Positions 1 to 5,807 of a stretch of 9,435 bases of DNA are shown piece after piece. Position numbers and translations under genes: made by a program. The stretch's first letter is position 1; the number at the start of each line of letters is the position of its first letter. Source of the stretch: Bordetella parapertussis (lineage in GTDB: Bacteria > Pseudomonadota > Gammaproteobacteria > Burkholderiales > Burkholderiaceae_B); the NCBI GenBank assembly GCA_945897365.1, contig CAMDFD010000041.1:1-9435 (forward strand). Reading direction: 5' to 3'. The notes under the pieces are model-generated. The model saw only the letters and a program-made list of their open reading frames with translations, did not search any database and was not told the origin of the DNA.

Positions 1-761
1 CCATCAGGCGCAATATCTAAAAAGATCGAGCCCCAGCCATTCATGCAAGCTTTGGGACGTTCTTCAAAGTAGTCAGGGACAACAAAGAGCAGCTTGCACT
101 GCTTGCCAATTTTTTCGCGGTAAGCATTCACCGTGGCTTCAGCCGCGACAAGTTGTTCGCGTGTGGGTAAAAGTTGTTGACGATTTTTCATCGCCCAGCC
201 GTAATACTGTGTGTTTGCAAGCTCTAGGTATTCTGCCTCTAGCTCAAGCGCCATATCGATAATCTTATCGACGTGTGGAATGTTGTGGCGATGGAGGACG
301 ACATTCATCACCATCGGATAGTCATACTTTTTGATCAAGCCTGCGACTTTTTTCTTGAGCTCGAAGGTTTTCGTGCTGCTTAGAAAGTCGTTCATCTCTT
401 GCGTGGAGTCTTGAAAGGAGAGCTGAATATGATCGAGTCCAGCTTGCTTGAGTGAGGCGATTCTTTTCTCGTTGAGGCCAACGCCAGAGGTAATGAGATT
501 GGTATAAAAACCAAGCTTTCGTGCTTCTGCGACTAAGATGTCTAGGTCATCGCGAAGCAGGGGTTCACCACCCGAAAACCCTAGTTGTGCAGCACCCAGT
601 GCACGCGCTTCACGCATGACACGAATCCACTCGTCTGTACTCAGCTCATTTTTAATGCTGTCATAGTTGACAGGGTTATAGCAAAACACGCAGTGCAAAG
701 GGCAGCGATAAGTGAGCTCGGCGAGCAGCCAGAAGGGTGGATTGACTATAGGCTGAGTCAT
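1..761 (-). CDS. pqqE: PqqE, radical SAM enzyme of PQQ synthesis (partial, C-terminus outside window)
   Basis: PqqE uses S-adenosylmethionine and iron-sulfur clusters to form the carbon-carbon bond between the conserved Glu and Tyr of the PqqA peptide, the first step of PQQ synthesis in the cytoplasm. I translated it by hand from the ATG at 761-759. About 253 codons are present, against roughly 370-390 for the family. The radical SAM motif CX3CX2C is at Cys20, Cys24 and Cys27 (RCPLHCVFCYNP), followed by the SAM-binding GFSGGEPLLR near residues 61-70. The last residues include RPKACMNGWG, where the SPASM domain with its auxiliary cluster ligands begins; the rest is cut off by the window edge. 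The gene starts 15 bases after the pqqD stop, so it belongs to the same transcript. The ribosome binding site is weak (AAGGG about 13 bases upstream), which suggests translational coupling. Identity is very secure from motifs and context. Confidence 0.96.
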   Translation of the reverse strand, partial: MTQPIVNPPFWLLAELTYRCPLHCVFCYNPVNYDSIKNELSTDEWIRVMREARALGAAQLGFSGGEPLLRDDLDILVAEARKLGFYTNLITSGVGLNEKRIASLKQAGLDHIQLSFQDSTQEMNDFLSSTKTFELKKKVAGLIKKYDYPMVMNVVLHRHNIPHVDKIIDMALELEAEYLELANTQYYGWAMKNRQQLLPTREQLVAAEATVNAYREKIGKQCKLLFVVPDYFEERPKACMNGWGSIFLDIAPD

Positions 762-776
762 GATGTGGCCAAGCCC

Positions 777-1055
777 TTATTGGATCCAGTCTTTTTCGAA
801 CGCGGCGCGCAACATGCCTTCGACAGGATCGCGCAGATCGGCTTCCCCGAAGGCAAGTTGGAGCTCGGCGATCAGTTCAGTTACAGTCAGCGACCCATCG
901 CAGCGCTTTAAAATTTCTGCGGCGCTTTGATTCAGCTTGACCATACCCTCTGGGTATAAAAGCACATAGGCTTGTTGCACTTCTTCCCACTGTAAACGAA
1001 AGAGTCTGTTAAGCCGTGGACGCTCAGGCAAGGCGGGAGGCAGTGCGGTCGTCAT
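777..1055 (-). CDS. pqqD: PqqD, PqqA-binding chaperone
   Basis: PqqD is a small winged-helix protein, the prototype of the RiPP recognition element. It binds the PqqA peptide and presents it to PqqE. The 92-residue length is normal for the family. The N-terminal ERPRLNRLFRLQW segment, the YPEGMVKLNQSAAEILKRCDG core (residues about 34-54) and the following LTVTELIAELQ helix are the recognisable family pattern. Its ATG overlaps the TGA of pqqC in the sequence ATGA (1052-1055), a four-base overlap that implies translational coupling. The TAA stop at 777-779 lies 15 bases before pqqE. The protein is separate from both PqqC and PqqE here; in some bacteria pqqC and pqqD are fused. No unusual features are visible. 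Confidence 0.95.
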   Translation of the reverse strand: MTTALPPALPERPRLNRLFRLQWEEVQQAYVLLYPEGMVKLNQSAAEILKRCDGSLTVTELIAELQLAFGEADLRDPVEGMLRAAFEKDWIQ

Positions 1056-1765
1056 GTTGGATAAGCTCGCTCAATCGCATCAAGCATCGACCAAAGAATA
1101 TCGAGTTTGAATTGCAAAATGTCGAGTGCCCGCTCTTGTTGCGCGCGTGTCGTGAAGTGGTTGAGTGTGACCTCAAGCCCATGATCGACATCGCGCTGAG
1201 CAAGAGGAATGCGCGAACGGAAATAATGCAAACCTGCTGGTTCGATCCACGGATAATGAGTAGGCCAGGTCGCCAGACGGTCTTTATGAATTTGGGGGGC
1301 AAACATTTCTGTCAAAGAGGAACAGATTGCCTCTTGCCAAGGCTGCTGGCGTGCAAAGTTGACATAGGCATCACACGCAAATTTGACTGCGGGCTCGACC
1401 TCTTTAAGCGACCAGAGCGTCTCACGATCTAGACCAACAGCCAGTCCTAGTCGTGTCCATGCTTCGAGCCCTCCGCATTCTGTATCGGTCTTGTATTCAC
1501 CAAAGCCGTCATGATCCAAAACTCTGAAAATCCATCTGCGTCGCGTTTCGCGATCTTGACAGTTGGACATGACCGCTGCGTCTTTGATCGGGATGATCCA
1601 CTGATAATAAAAACGATTCAGGACCCAGCCGCGAATTTGTTCTTTGGAACATTCGCCGGCGTTCATTTTGACATTGAAAGGATGATGGATGTGATAGCTC
1701 TGACCTTTCGCGCGAAGTTGGGCTTCAAACTCTTCGCGACTCCAGGCGGGTTTGGAAGTGATCAT
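1052..1765 (-). CDS. pqqC: PqqC, pyrroloquinoline-quinone synthase
   Basis: PqqC is a cofactor-free oxidase that carries out the last step of PQQ synthesis: ring closure and eight-electron oxidation of AHQQ with oxygen. The protein has 237 residues. Aligned from memory with the Klebsiella enzyme, all seven active-site residues I can place are kept: His25 (YHIHHPF), Arg51 (NRFYYQ), His85 (LDHDG), His160 (PQIHKDR), Tyr181 and Arg185 (HYFRSR), and Lys220 (FKLDILW). The alignment shift changes from +1 to +6 between His85 and His160. This marks a loop about five residues longer than in Klebsiella, containing GFGEYKTDTECGG (residues 87-99). The ATG is 10 bases after the pqqB stop, with an AGAG ribosome binding site overlapping that stop. 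The TGA overlaps the pqqD start by four bases. Confidence 0.97.
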   Translation of the reverse strand: MITSKPAWSREEFEAQLRAKGQSYHIHHPFNVKMNAGECSKEQIRGWVLNRFYYQWIIPIKDAAVMSNCQDRETRRRWIFRVLDHDGFGEYKTDTECGGLEAWTRLGLAVGLDRETLWSLKEVEPAVKFACDAYVNFARQQPWQEAICSSLTEMFAPQIHKDRLATWPTHYPWIEPAGLHYFRSRIPLAQRDVDHGLEVTLNHFTTRAQQERALDILQFKLDILWSMLDAIERAYPT

Positions 1766-1775
1766 GATTCAATCT

Positions 1776-2690
1776 CTATATTTCAATGTGCATGCCATCG
1801 GAGGCGACTTCGATACCGAGTGCTTTGAGTTGCAATGCTTGCGAGGAGTCCTCGCGAAGAATTGGGTTGGTGTTGTTGATATGAATCAAGATGCGACGCT
1901 TGGCTGAGTAGGGCGCTAAGGCCTCAATCATGCCACCCGAGCCTGATTGCGCGAGATGACCCATATCAATGGCACGTTTGGACGAGAGACCTGCGCTGAT
2001 CATTTCATCGTCAGTCCAAAACGTACCGTCGACCAACAGGACATCAGCTTCGCGCATTGCTTGTTCGACTTGTGGCTCGAGCATGCCAAGACCCGGTGCA
2101 TAGAACGCTTTTTTTCCTGTCGCGATTTCCGTGATGAGTAGTCCGATATTGTCGCCAGGGTGCGGGTCGTGACGGTGTGGGGAGTAGGGCGGTGCTTTGC
2201 TCGAAAGCGTGACGGGTTTGAAGGCGATGCCCTGGAGTTCGGGAATGCTGAAGCCCTCTTGGTCGGGATGAATCAGACGTTGCTCTACCGTGCAGTAGTG
2301 CGCGAGCGTTTTGACTAAAGGCAGGCCCGTGGTGAGATCATCGAAAACTTGTTGGGTCGCATAAATGGGCAGCGGCGAATTTCTTTCTCGCAACATCATG
2401 AGCCCGGTGACATGGTCGACTTGAGCATCCATCAAGACCACTGCAGCAATGCCACTGTCGCGAATCTGTCGCGCGGGTTGCAAGACGGGCGTATTTTTAA
2501 TTTGGGTCAGAATATCGGGAGATGCGTTGATCAACGCCCAATCCTGGGAGCCATTACCAACGATGATAGAAGACTGAGTTCGCGCCTGCGCTTTGATGCT
2601 ACCCTGGCGCACACCTGAGCAGTTCAGGCAATTGCAGTTCCATTGAGGAAAACCTCCGCCTGCTGCGGAGCCTAACACGCGTATTTGCAT
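1776..2690 (-). CDS. pqqB: PqqB, metallo-hydrolase-fold oxygenase of PQQ synthesis
   Basis: PqqB has the metallo-beta-lactamase fold. It is reported to hydroxylate the cross-linked Glu-Tyr intermediate in an iron-dependent way, between the PqqE and PqqC steps. From the ATG at 2690-2688 it is 304 residues, the usual length. The N-terminus has the family signature VLGSAAGGGFPQWNC, with a structural zinc site CXCX2C at Cys19, Cys21 and Cys24. Later family motifs are DAQVDHVTG (residues 89-97), SPHRHDPHPGDNIG (about 170-183), VDGTFW (220-225), MGH (243-245) and HINNTNP (270-276). A GTG codon directly before the ATG could add one residue. The ATG is preferred because known PqqB proteins begin M-x-I-x-VLGSAAGGG. 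No strong ribosome binding site precedes it (a GAG about five bases upstream). It follows pqqA by 52 bases, which contain a hairpin. Confidence 0.97.
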   Translation of the reverse strand: MQIRVLGSAAGGGFPQWNCNCLNCSGVRQGSIKAQARTQSSIIVGNGSQDWALINASPDILTQIKNTPVLQPARQIRDSGIAAVVLMDAQVDHVTGLMMLRERNSPLPIYATQQVFDDLTTGLPLVKTLAHYCTVEQRLIHPDQEGFSIPELQGIAFKPVTLSSKAPPYSPHRHDPHPGDNIGLLITEIATGKKAFYAPGLGMLEPQVEQAMREADVLLVDGTFWTDDEMISAGLSSKRAIDMGHLAQSGSGGMIEALAPYSAKRRILIHINNTNPILREDSSQALQLKALGIEVASDGMHIEI

Positions 2691-2706
2691 CACAACTCAA
2701 AAGAAG

Positions 2707-2734
2707 AAAGGCCGGGACGTGAGTCTCGGCCTTT
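2707..2734 (-). terminator. Hairpin between pqqA and pqqB, probable partial terminator
   Basis: A stem with 12-base arms (2707-2718 and 2723-2734) encloses a four-base loop. Read on the minus strand, the arms are AAAGGCCGAGAC and GTCCCGGCCTTT, with one G-T type mismatch. A pyrimidine-rich run TTTCTTCTTTT follows on the minus strand. It lies after the pqqA stop and before pqqB. In other bacteria a comparable structure lowers read-through from pqqA into pqqB, so that the precursor peptide is made in excess of the enzymes; the same role is inferred here. On the plus strand it could also act as a terminator, since TTTT follows that side too. Confidence 0.8.
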
Positions 2735-2742
2735 TAAAACAA

Positions 2743-2817
2743 TTAGCGATTGGCGATGTACATTGTGATTTCAAAACCAAAACGCAGATCAATTGCTGAT
2801 GGTGTTTCCCATTTCAT
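2743..2817 (-). CDS. pqqA: PqqA, precursor peptide of PQQ
   Basis: This 24-residue ribosomally made peptide supplies the Glu and Tyr that become PQQ. The translation starts MKWETPSAIDLRFG and ends FEITMYIANR, followed by TAA. The essential Glu16 and Tyr20 sit in the family pattern E-x3-Y (FEITMY). Flanking Leu-Arg-Phe-Gly and the Ala-Asn-Arg C-terminus also match PqqA peptides. The start is supported by the AGGAG ribosome binding site six bases upstream, the best in the pqq operon, consistent with high expression. It is the first gene of the operon and divergent from the S33 hydrolase gene. Genes of this size are often missed by automatic annotation. Confidence 0.97.
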   Translation of the reverse strand: MKWETPSAIDLRFGFEITMYIANR

Positions 2818-2823
2818 AGAGGT

Positions 2824-2828
2824 CTCCT
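2824..2828 (-). promoter_or_regulatory. Ribosome binding site of pqqA
   Basis: Read on the minus strand the sequence is AGGAG, followed by six bases and the ATG of pqqA. It fixes the start of this very small gene and is much stronger than the sites before pqqB, pqqC or pqqE. Confidence 0.8.
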
Positions 2829-2857
2829 AGAGTGTGGTTGAACAAAGGTATCTCAAC

Positions 2858-2870
2858 ACCACTTAGTGGT
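2858..2870. promoter_or_regulatory. 13-base palindrome in the pqqA leader, candidate operator
   Basis: ACCACTTAGTGGT is a perfect palindrome with six-base arms around one central base. It lies between pqqA and the divergent hydrolase gene. If the proposed pqqA promoter is right, it sits at or just after the transcription start. It could bind a regulator acting on one or both genes, or form a small hairpin in the pqqA leader RNA. No regulator gene is in the window, and the binding protein is unknown. Confidence 0.4.
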
Positions 2871-2880
2871 ATTAATGTGA

Positions 2881-2912
2881 AGTATATAGAATAAATCCAG
2901 TTCAACGGACAA
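2881..2912 (-). promoter_or_regulatory. Candidate sigma-70-type promoter of the pqq operon
   Basis: On the minus strand there is a -35-like TTGTCC (2912-2907) and, 18 bases later, TATATA (2888-2883). The overlapping TATACT (2886-2881) is a better -10 match but gives a 20-base spacer. Transcription would start near 2874 and give a leader of about 57 bases before pqqA. The call rests on consensus matching and position only. Confidence 0.35.
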
Positions 2913-2924
2913 CTTTTTGAATTG

Positions 2925-2933
2925 TTATCCACA
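2925..2933 (+). other. Single perfect DnaA-box sequence
   Basis: TTATCCACA matches the strong DnaA-box consensus exactly and ends on the first base of the hydrolase start codon. It is a lone copy without the cluster or AT-rich unwinding region of an origin, so this is not a replication origin. It may be a chance match or a DnaA-responsive site. Confidence 0.25.
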
Positions 2934-3880
2934 TGAAAACTAAGCTATTTCCAGAGGCTCAGCCTCTGGCGCAAGGGTGGCTGGAGGTGGGCGATGGGCA
3001 TGAAATCCACTGGCAAACTAGTGGTAATCCCGAAGGTTGGCCCGTGGTTTGGTTGCATGGCGGGCCCGGGAGTTCAGCAAGTCCGCTGCATCGTCGCTTT
3101 TTTGATCCTGCGCGGGTTTGGATCATTCAATACGATCAGCGTGGCTGTGGGCGCAGTCGTCCGGCAGGGGGCGTTGAGCACAATGAAACGTCCGATTTAA
3201 TCGCCGATATTGAACGTTTGCGAACCTATTTTGGGCTGTCGCGATGGAGCGTGGTGGGTGGGTCGTGGGGTGGTGCGCTAGCCTTGTTATATGCGTCTGC
3301 ACATCCAGATCGGGTAGAGAGAATGCTGCTGCGCAGCCCATTCTTGTGTACCCACACGGAAATTGAGGATTTTATGGAACGCCCGCCTGAGGGTTGCCAA
3401 GCGTTATGGCTCAATTTAAAAGCCCAAGTGCCGAAGTCCTCTAACCTATCGATTCTTGAGTATGGATATCAGCTTTTTTGCCAAGGAGAACATCCACAGG
3501 AGCAAGCAGCTCTGGCTCGCGCGTGGCTGGCCTATGAGGCTGCGATGAATATGTATCCTGCGCAGGCGCCAACCCTTGGCGCGAGCGATGGCGCGGCTTT
3601 GATTGCTCGCTACCGTATTCAGAGCCATTACTTGAGGCATCGATGTTTTGTTCAAGAGGATATCTTGGCGCAAGCCCAGGCCTTAAAGGCGATTCCCTTG
3701 ACGCTGGTGCATGGGGATTTGGATGCGCTGTGTCCCTTTGCGAATAGTTTGGTGATTCAGCATGCAGCGCCTCAGGCAACGCTGATCCGTGTCAGCGGGG
3801 GCGGCCATGACCTGACAGATCCTGGCATGTTGGAGGCTACGTTTGAGGGACTCAAACAGTGGGATAGGTATTTACCATAA
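2933..3880 (+). CDS. S33-family alpha/beta hydrolase, prolyl aminopeptidase-like
   Basis: The family (proline iminopeptidase, EC 3.4.11.5) removes an N-terminal proline from peptides. The protein has 315 residues, the normal length, and no signal peptide, so it is probably cytoplasmic. The oxyanion motif HGGPG is at residues 42-46 and DQRGCGRS at 68-75. The nucleophile Ser111 is in GGSWGG, Asp264 in HGDLDALCP and His292 in GGGHD, giving a complete triad that matches Ser113, Asp268 and His296 of the Serratia enzyme. Of the two glutamates that hold the proline amino group in that enzyme (204 and 232), the first is kept as Glu202 but in AYE rather than WE. The second is Gln230 (RIQSHYL instead of the usual IENHYF). 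Substrate preference may therefore differ. The start lacks a clear ribosome binding site. It is divergent from pqqA, so a role in trimming PqqA is possible but unproven. Confidence 0.85.
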   Translation: MKTKLFPEAQPLAQGWLEVGDGHEIHWQTSGNPEGWPVVWLHGGPGSSASPLHRRFFDPARVWIIQYDQRGCGRSRPAGGVEHNETSDLIADIERLRTYFGLSRWSVVGGSWGGALALLYASAHPDRVERMLLRSPFLCTHTEIEDFMERPPEGCQALWLNLKAQVPKSSNLSILEYGYQLFCQGEHPQEQAALARAWLAYEAAMNMYPAQAPTLGASDGAALIARYRIQSHYLRHRCFVQEDILAQAQALKAIPLTLVHGDLDALCPFANSLVIQHAAPQATLIRVSGGGHDLTDPGMLEATFEGLKQWDRYLP

Positions 3881-3914
3881 GTCAACCTATTGACTCTATT
3901 CTAGTAATATTGAC
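3880..3914. promoter_or_regulatory. Inverted repeat plus third half-site upstream of the dehydrogenase gene
   Basis: AGTCAA (3880-3885), four bases, then TTGACT (3890-3895) form a perfect inverted repeat that begins on the last base of the hydrolase stop codon. A further TATTGAC at 3908-3914 repeats the one at 3888-3894 exactly 20 bases downstream, about two helical turns. This arrangement resembles an operator for a dimeric regulator. The second TTGACC (3910-3915) is also a good -35 match, but no convincing -10 follows at the right distance. The hairpin is short and has no T-run, so it is a poor terminator. Confidence 0.35.
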
Positions 3915-3943
3915 CAGTAGGTTCTAAATAGATGAGATTGTTC

Positions 3944-3957
3944 AAACGTCAAACGTC
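3944..3957 (+). repeat. Tandem 7-base repeat AAACGTC x2
   Basis: Two adjacent copies of AAACGTC lie just before the ribosome binding site of the dehydrogenase gene. They may be part of the leader or a protein binding site. Nothing further can be supported. Confidence 0.35.
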
Positions 3958-3959
3958 AC

Positions 3960-3963
3960 GGAG
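3960..3963 (+). promoter_or_regulatory. Ribosome binding site that supports a GTG start
   Basis: GGAG is followed by six bases and the GTG at 3970. No ATG in this frame lies between it and the signal peptide coding sequence, so it decides the GTG start of the dehydrogenase. Confidence 0.65.
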
Positions 3964-3969
3964 ACGACA

Positions 3970-5199
3970 GTGAAAAATTACTTGCGCGCAATTAGTGGCT
4001 TGGGTTTGGCCCTAGCTTTTGGTATGTCTGCTCAAGCGCAGACCGCAGCTCCCGCCGCAGCCCCTGCTGCAGCACCTCCACCAGCCTGGAAACAGGGCAT
4101 GCCCGAGTCGATGGCCAAATCGACACTGGCACCTCTGCCGGGCAAATTGGTGGCGACTAAAGCCGCTGAAGTGCCAATTGATAAGATCAAACTTCCTCCA
4201 GGTTTTAAAGTTGAGGTTTGGGCTGACGGTATCCCCGGTGGTCGCGCCATCACAGAAGGTGAGAATGGCAAGTACTACGTTGGTACTCGCGCACTCGGTC
4301 GCATTTATGAAGTGACTGACAATGGCAAAGAGCGCACTTCACGTGTGGTGGTCGACAAGTTGCAGCAACCTACTGCCGCCTACAAGGATGGGTCTTTGTA
4401 CGTTGTGGCGATTGACAAGGTCTTGCGTTTTGACGGCATCGCTAAAAACCCCAACCCTACACCTGTCGACATCACTGCAAACTTTAAATTTCCTCCCCTT
4501 CCACACCACAACTGGAAATATGTCGCGTTTGGTCCTGATGGCAAGTTGTATGTGCCCTTTGGTGCGCCTTGCAATATTTGCGTAGAACCCACGACTGAAT
4601 ATTCACAGATTCGTCGCTACAACCCAGATGGTACCGGCATGGAAGTGTTGGCGACAGGCGTGCGCAACACCGTTGGTTTTGACTGGCATCCTGTGACCAA
4701 AGAGCTTTGGTTCAGCAACCATGGTCGCGACTGGATGGGTGATGATACGCCTAATGACACGATGCATCGTCTGAAGGTCAAGGCCAATTATGGCTTCCCT
4801 TATTGCCATGAGGGCAAGATCCCAGATCCTGATGTCAAAAAAGCGAATGCATGTGCGGGTGTCGAACCTCCAGTTGCATTGATGGGACCTCACGCTGCGA
4901 CCATGGGCGTCAAGTTTTATTCGGGCGACATGTTCCCTGCTGAGTACAAAAACGTGCTGTTCAACGCGCGCAAAGGCTCCTGGAACCGCACGAAAAAAAT
5001 CGGTTATGACGTTGTGATGGTACGCGCTGATGCGGATGGTAAAAACGCAAAGGTTGAGCCTTTCATGACCGGCTTCCTGAACGAAGCTGATCAGTCATGG
5101 TGGGGTCGTCCTGCTTACTTGCATCAGATGAAAGACGGTTCATTGTTGGTTTCCGATGAGCAAAATGGCGTCATCTATCGCGTGACTTACAAGAAGTAA
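3970..5199 (+). CDS. Exported PQQ-type sugar/sorbosone dehydrogenase (GSDH family)
   Basis: This belongs to the six-bladed beta-propeller family of soluble PQQ aldose or glucose dehydrogenases, often labelled L-sorbosone dehydrogenase, which oxidise sugars or aldehydes in the periplasm. The 409-residue protein starts with GTG. A signal peptide ends at AQA (residues 21-23) and is followed by an Ala/Pro-rich linker (25-39). Family patterns are the LPPGFKVEVWADG entry strand (75-87), HHNWKYVAFGPDGKLYVPFG (179-198) with the likely catalytic His179 or His180, GVRNTVGFDWHP (230-241) with an Arg-Asn pair placed like the PQQ-contacting Arg of sGDH, WFSNHGRDWMGDD (247-259), and ANYGFPYCHEG (272-282). 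Cys201 and Cys204 (CNIC), Cys279 and Cys295 could form disulfides. The diheme cytochrome gene starts five bases downstream, and the pqq operon is nearby, both supporting PQQ dependence. The substrate cannot be read from sequence. Confidence 0.85.
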   Translation: MKNYLRAISGLGLALAFGMSAQAQTAAPAAAPAAAPPPAWKQGMPESMAKSTLAPLPGKLVATKAAEVPIDKIKLPPGFKVEVWADGIPGGRAITEGENGKYYVGTRALGRIYEVTDNGKERTSRVVVDKLQQPTAAYKDGSLYVVAIDKVLRFDGIAKNPNPTPVDITANFKFPPLPHHNWKYVAFGPDGKLYVPFGAPCNICVEPTTEYSQIRRYNPDGTGMEVLATGVRNTVGFDWHPVTKELWFSNHGRDWMGDDTPNDTMHRLKVKANYGFPYCHEGKIPDPDVKKANACAGVEPPVALMGPHAATMGVKFYSGDMFPAEYKNVLFNARKGSWNRTKKIGYDVVMVRADADGKNAKVEPFMTGFLNEADQSWWGRPAYLHQMKDGSLLVSDEQNGVIYRVTYKK

Positions 5200-5204
5200 T
5201 TTTG

Positions 5205-5789
5205 ATGTCATTGTTGTCTGTTGTACGTGTTGTCGTTTTGGTTGGAGCCGTCTTTGCGGCGGCTCCAGCAGCTTATGCACAGATCTCCGCGCAGCGCTTA
5301 GCGCTGTGCGCAGCGTGTCATGGCGCAGATGGAAATTCTCAAATAAAAGGGATCCCATCTCTAGCCGCACAACCCAAATTATTTCTTGAAACTCAACTTG
5401 TCTTGATTCGAGAAGGTGTGCGTGATATCCCATCGATGAAAGGGATGCTCAATGGCGTCTCTGATGCGGAAGTCACGGCGCTTGCCCAGTACTATGCCGA
5501 CAAGCCCTTAGCCCCTGTTCCAACCGACAGAGATGCAGAAGTTTTTGCGCGTGGCGGCAAACTCGCCGAGGGGATGCGTTGTGGCATTTGTCATTTACCG
5601 ACCTACTTAGGGCGAGAGCAAATCCCCAGGCTTGCGGGGCAGCGCGAGGACTATTTGCTGTTGAGCATGCAGCAGTTCAAGAACAACCAAGCGATCGGTC
5701 GAGACTCCAACATGGCGGCCTCGGTGTATGGTGTTTCTGATCAGGATTTGCAGGATATTTCTTATTACTTGGCGCGACTCACGCCTTAA
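5205..5789 (+). CDS. Exported diheme cytochrome c, c4-like
   Basis: This is a periplasmic electron carrier, probably the acceptor for the dehydrogenase encoded just before it, passing electrons toward a terminal oxidase. From the ATG at 5205 it has 194 residues; a TTG directly before could add one. The signal peptide ends at AYA (about residue 25). Two heme-binding motifs are visible: CAACH (35-39), followed by GADGNS, and CGICH (126-130). Each half then has a likely axial methionine, Met78 or Met81 in PSMKGML and Met170 in SNMAASVYG, followed by a VSD helix and a YYA or YYLA end. This duplicated layout is that of cytochrome c4-type proteins. It lies five bases after the dehydrogenase stop, so the two genes are one transcriptional unit. 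No clear terminator follows; the next gene converges 18 bases away. Confidence 0.92.
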   Translation: MSLLSVVRVVVLVGAVFAAAPAAYAQISAQRLALCAACHGADGNSQIKGIPSLAAQPKLFLETQLVLIREGVRDIPSMKGMLNGVSDAEVTALAQYYADKPLAPVPTDRDAEVFARGGKLAEGMRCGICHLPTYLGREQIPRLAGQREDYLLLSMQQFKNNQAIGRDSNMAASVYGVSDQDLQDISYYLARLTP

Positions 5790-5807
5790 TGTAGCGTTGA
5801 GCTCGAA

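Noticed and set aside
585..911. 108-codon plus-strand open frame across pqqE and pqqD
   Set aside because: It crosses the junction of two well-supported genes on the other strand and resembles nothing known.
1016..1432. 138-codon plus-strand open frame opposite pqqC
   Set aside because: It lies wholly antisense to pqqC and the pqqC/pqqD overlap, has no recognisable domain, and its composition (many Cys and Arg) is that of a shadow frame.
2831..2932. Plus-strand promoter for the S33 hydrolase
   Set aside because: TTGAAC at 2838-2843 and AT-rich hexamers near 2870-2890 are present, but no pair has an acceptable spacer.
2925..2933. Replication origin
   Set aside because: A single DnaA box with no cluster, no AT-rich repeats and no dnaA, dnaN or rep gene does not support an origin.
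3910..3938. Promoter for the dehydrogenase gene with TTGACC as -35
   Set aside because: The -35 is good, but the best hexamer at 17 bases (TGAGAT) matches only three of six -10 positions, so I do not call it as a promoter.
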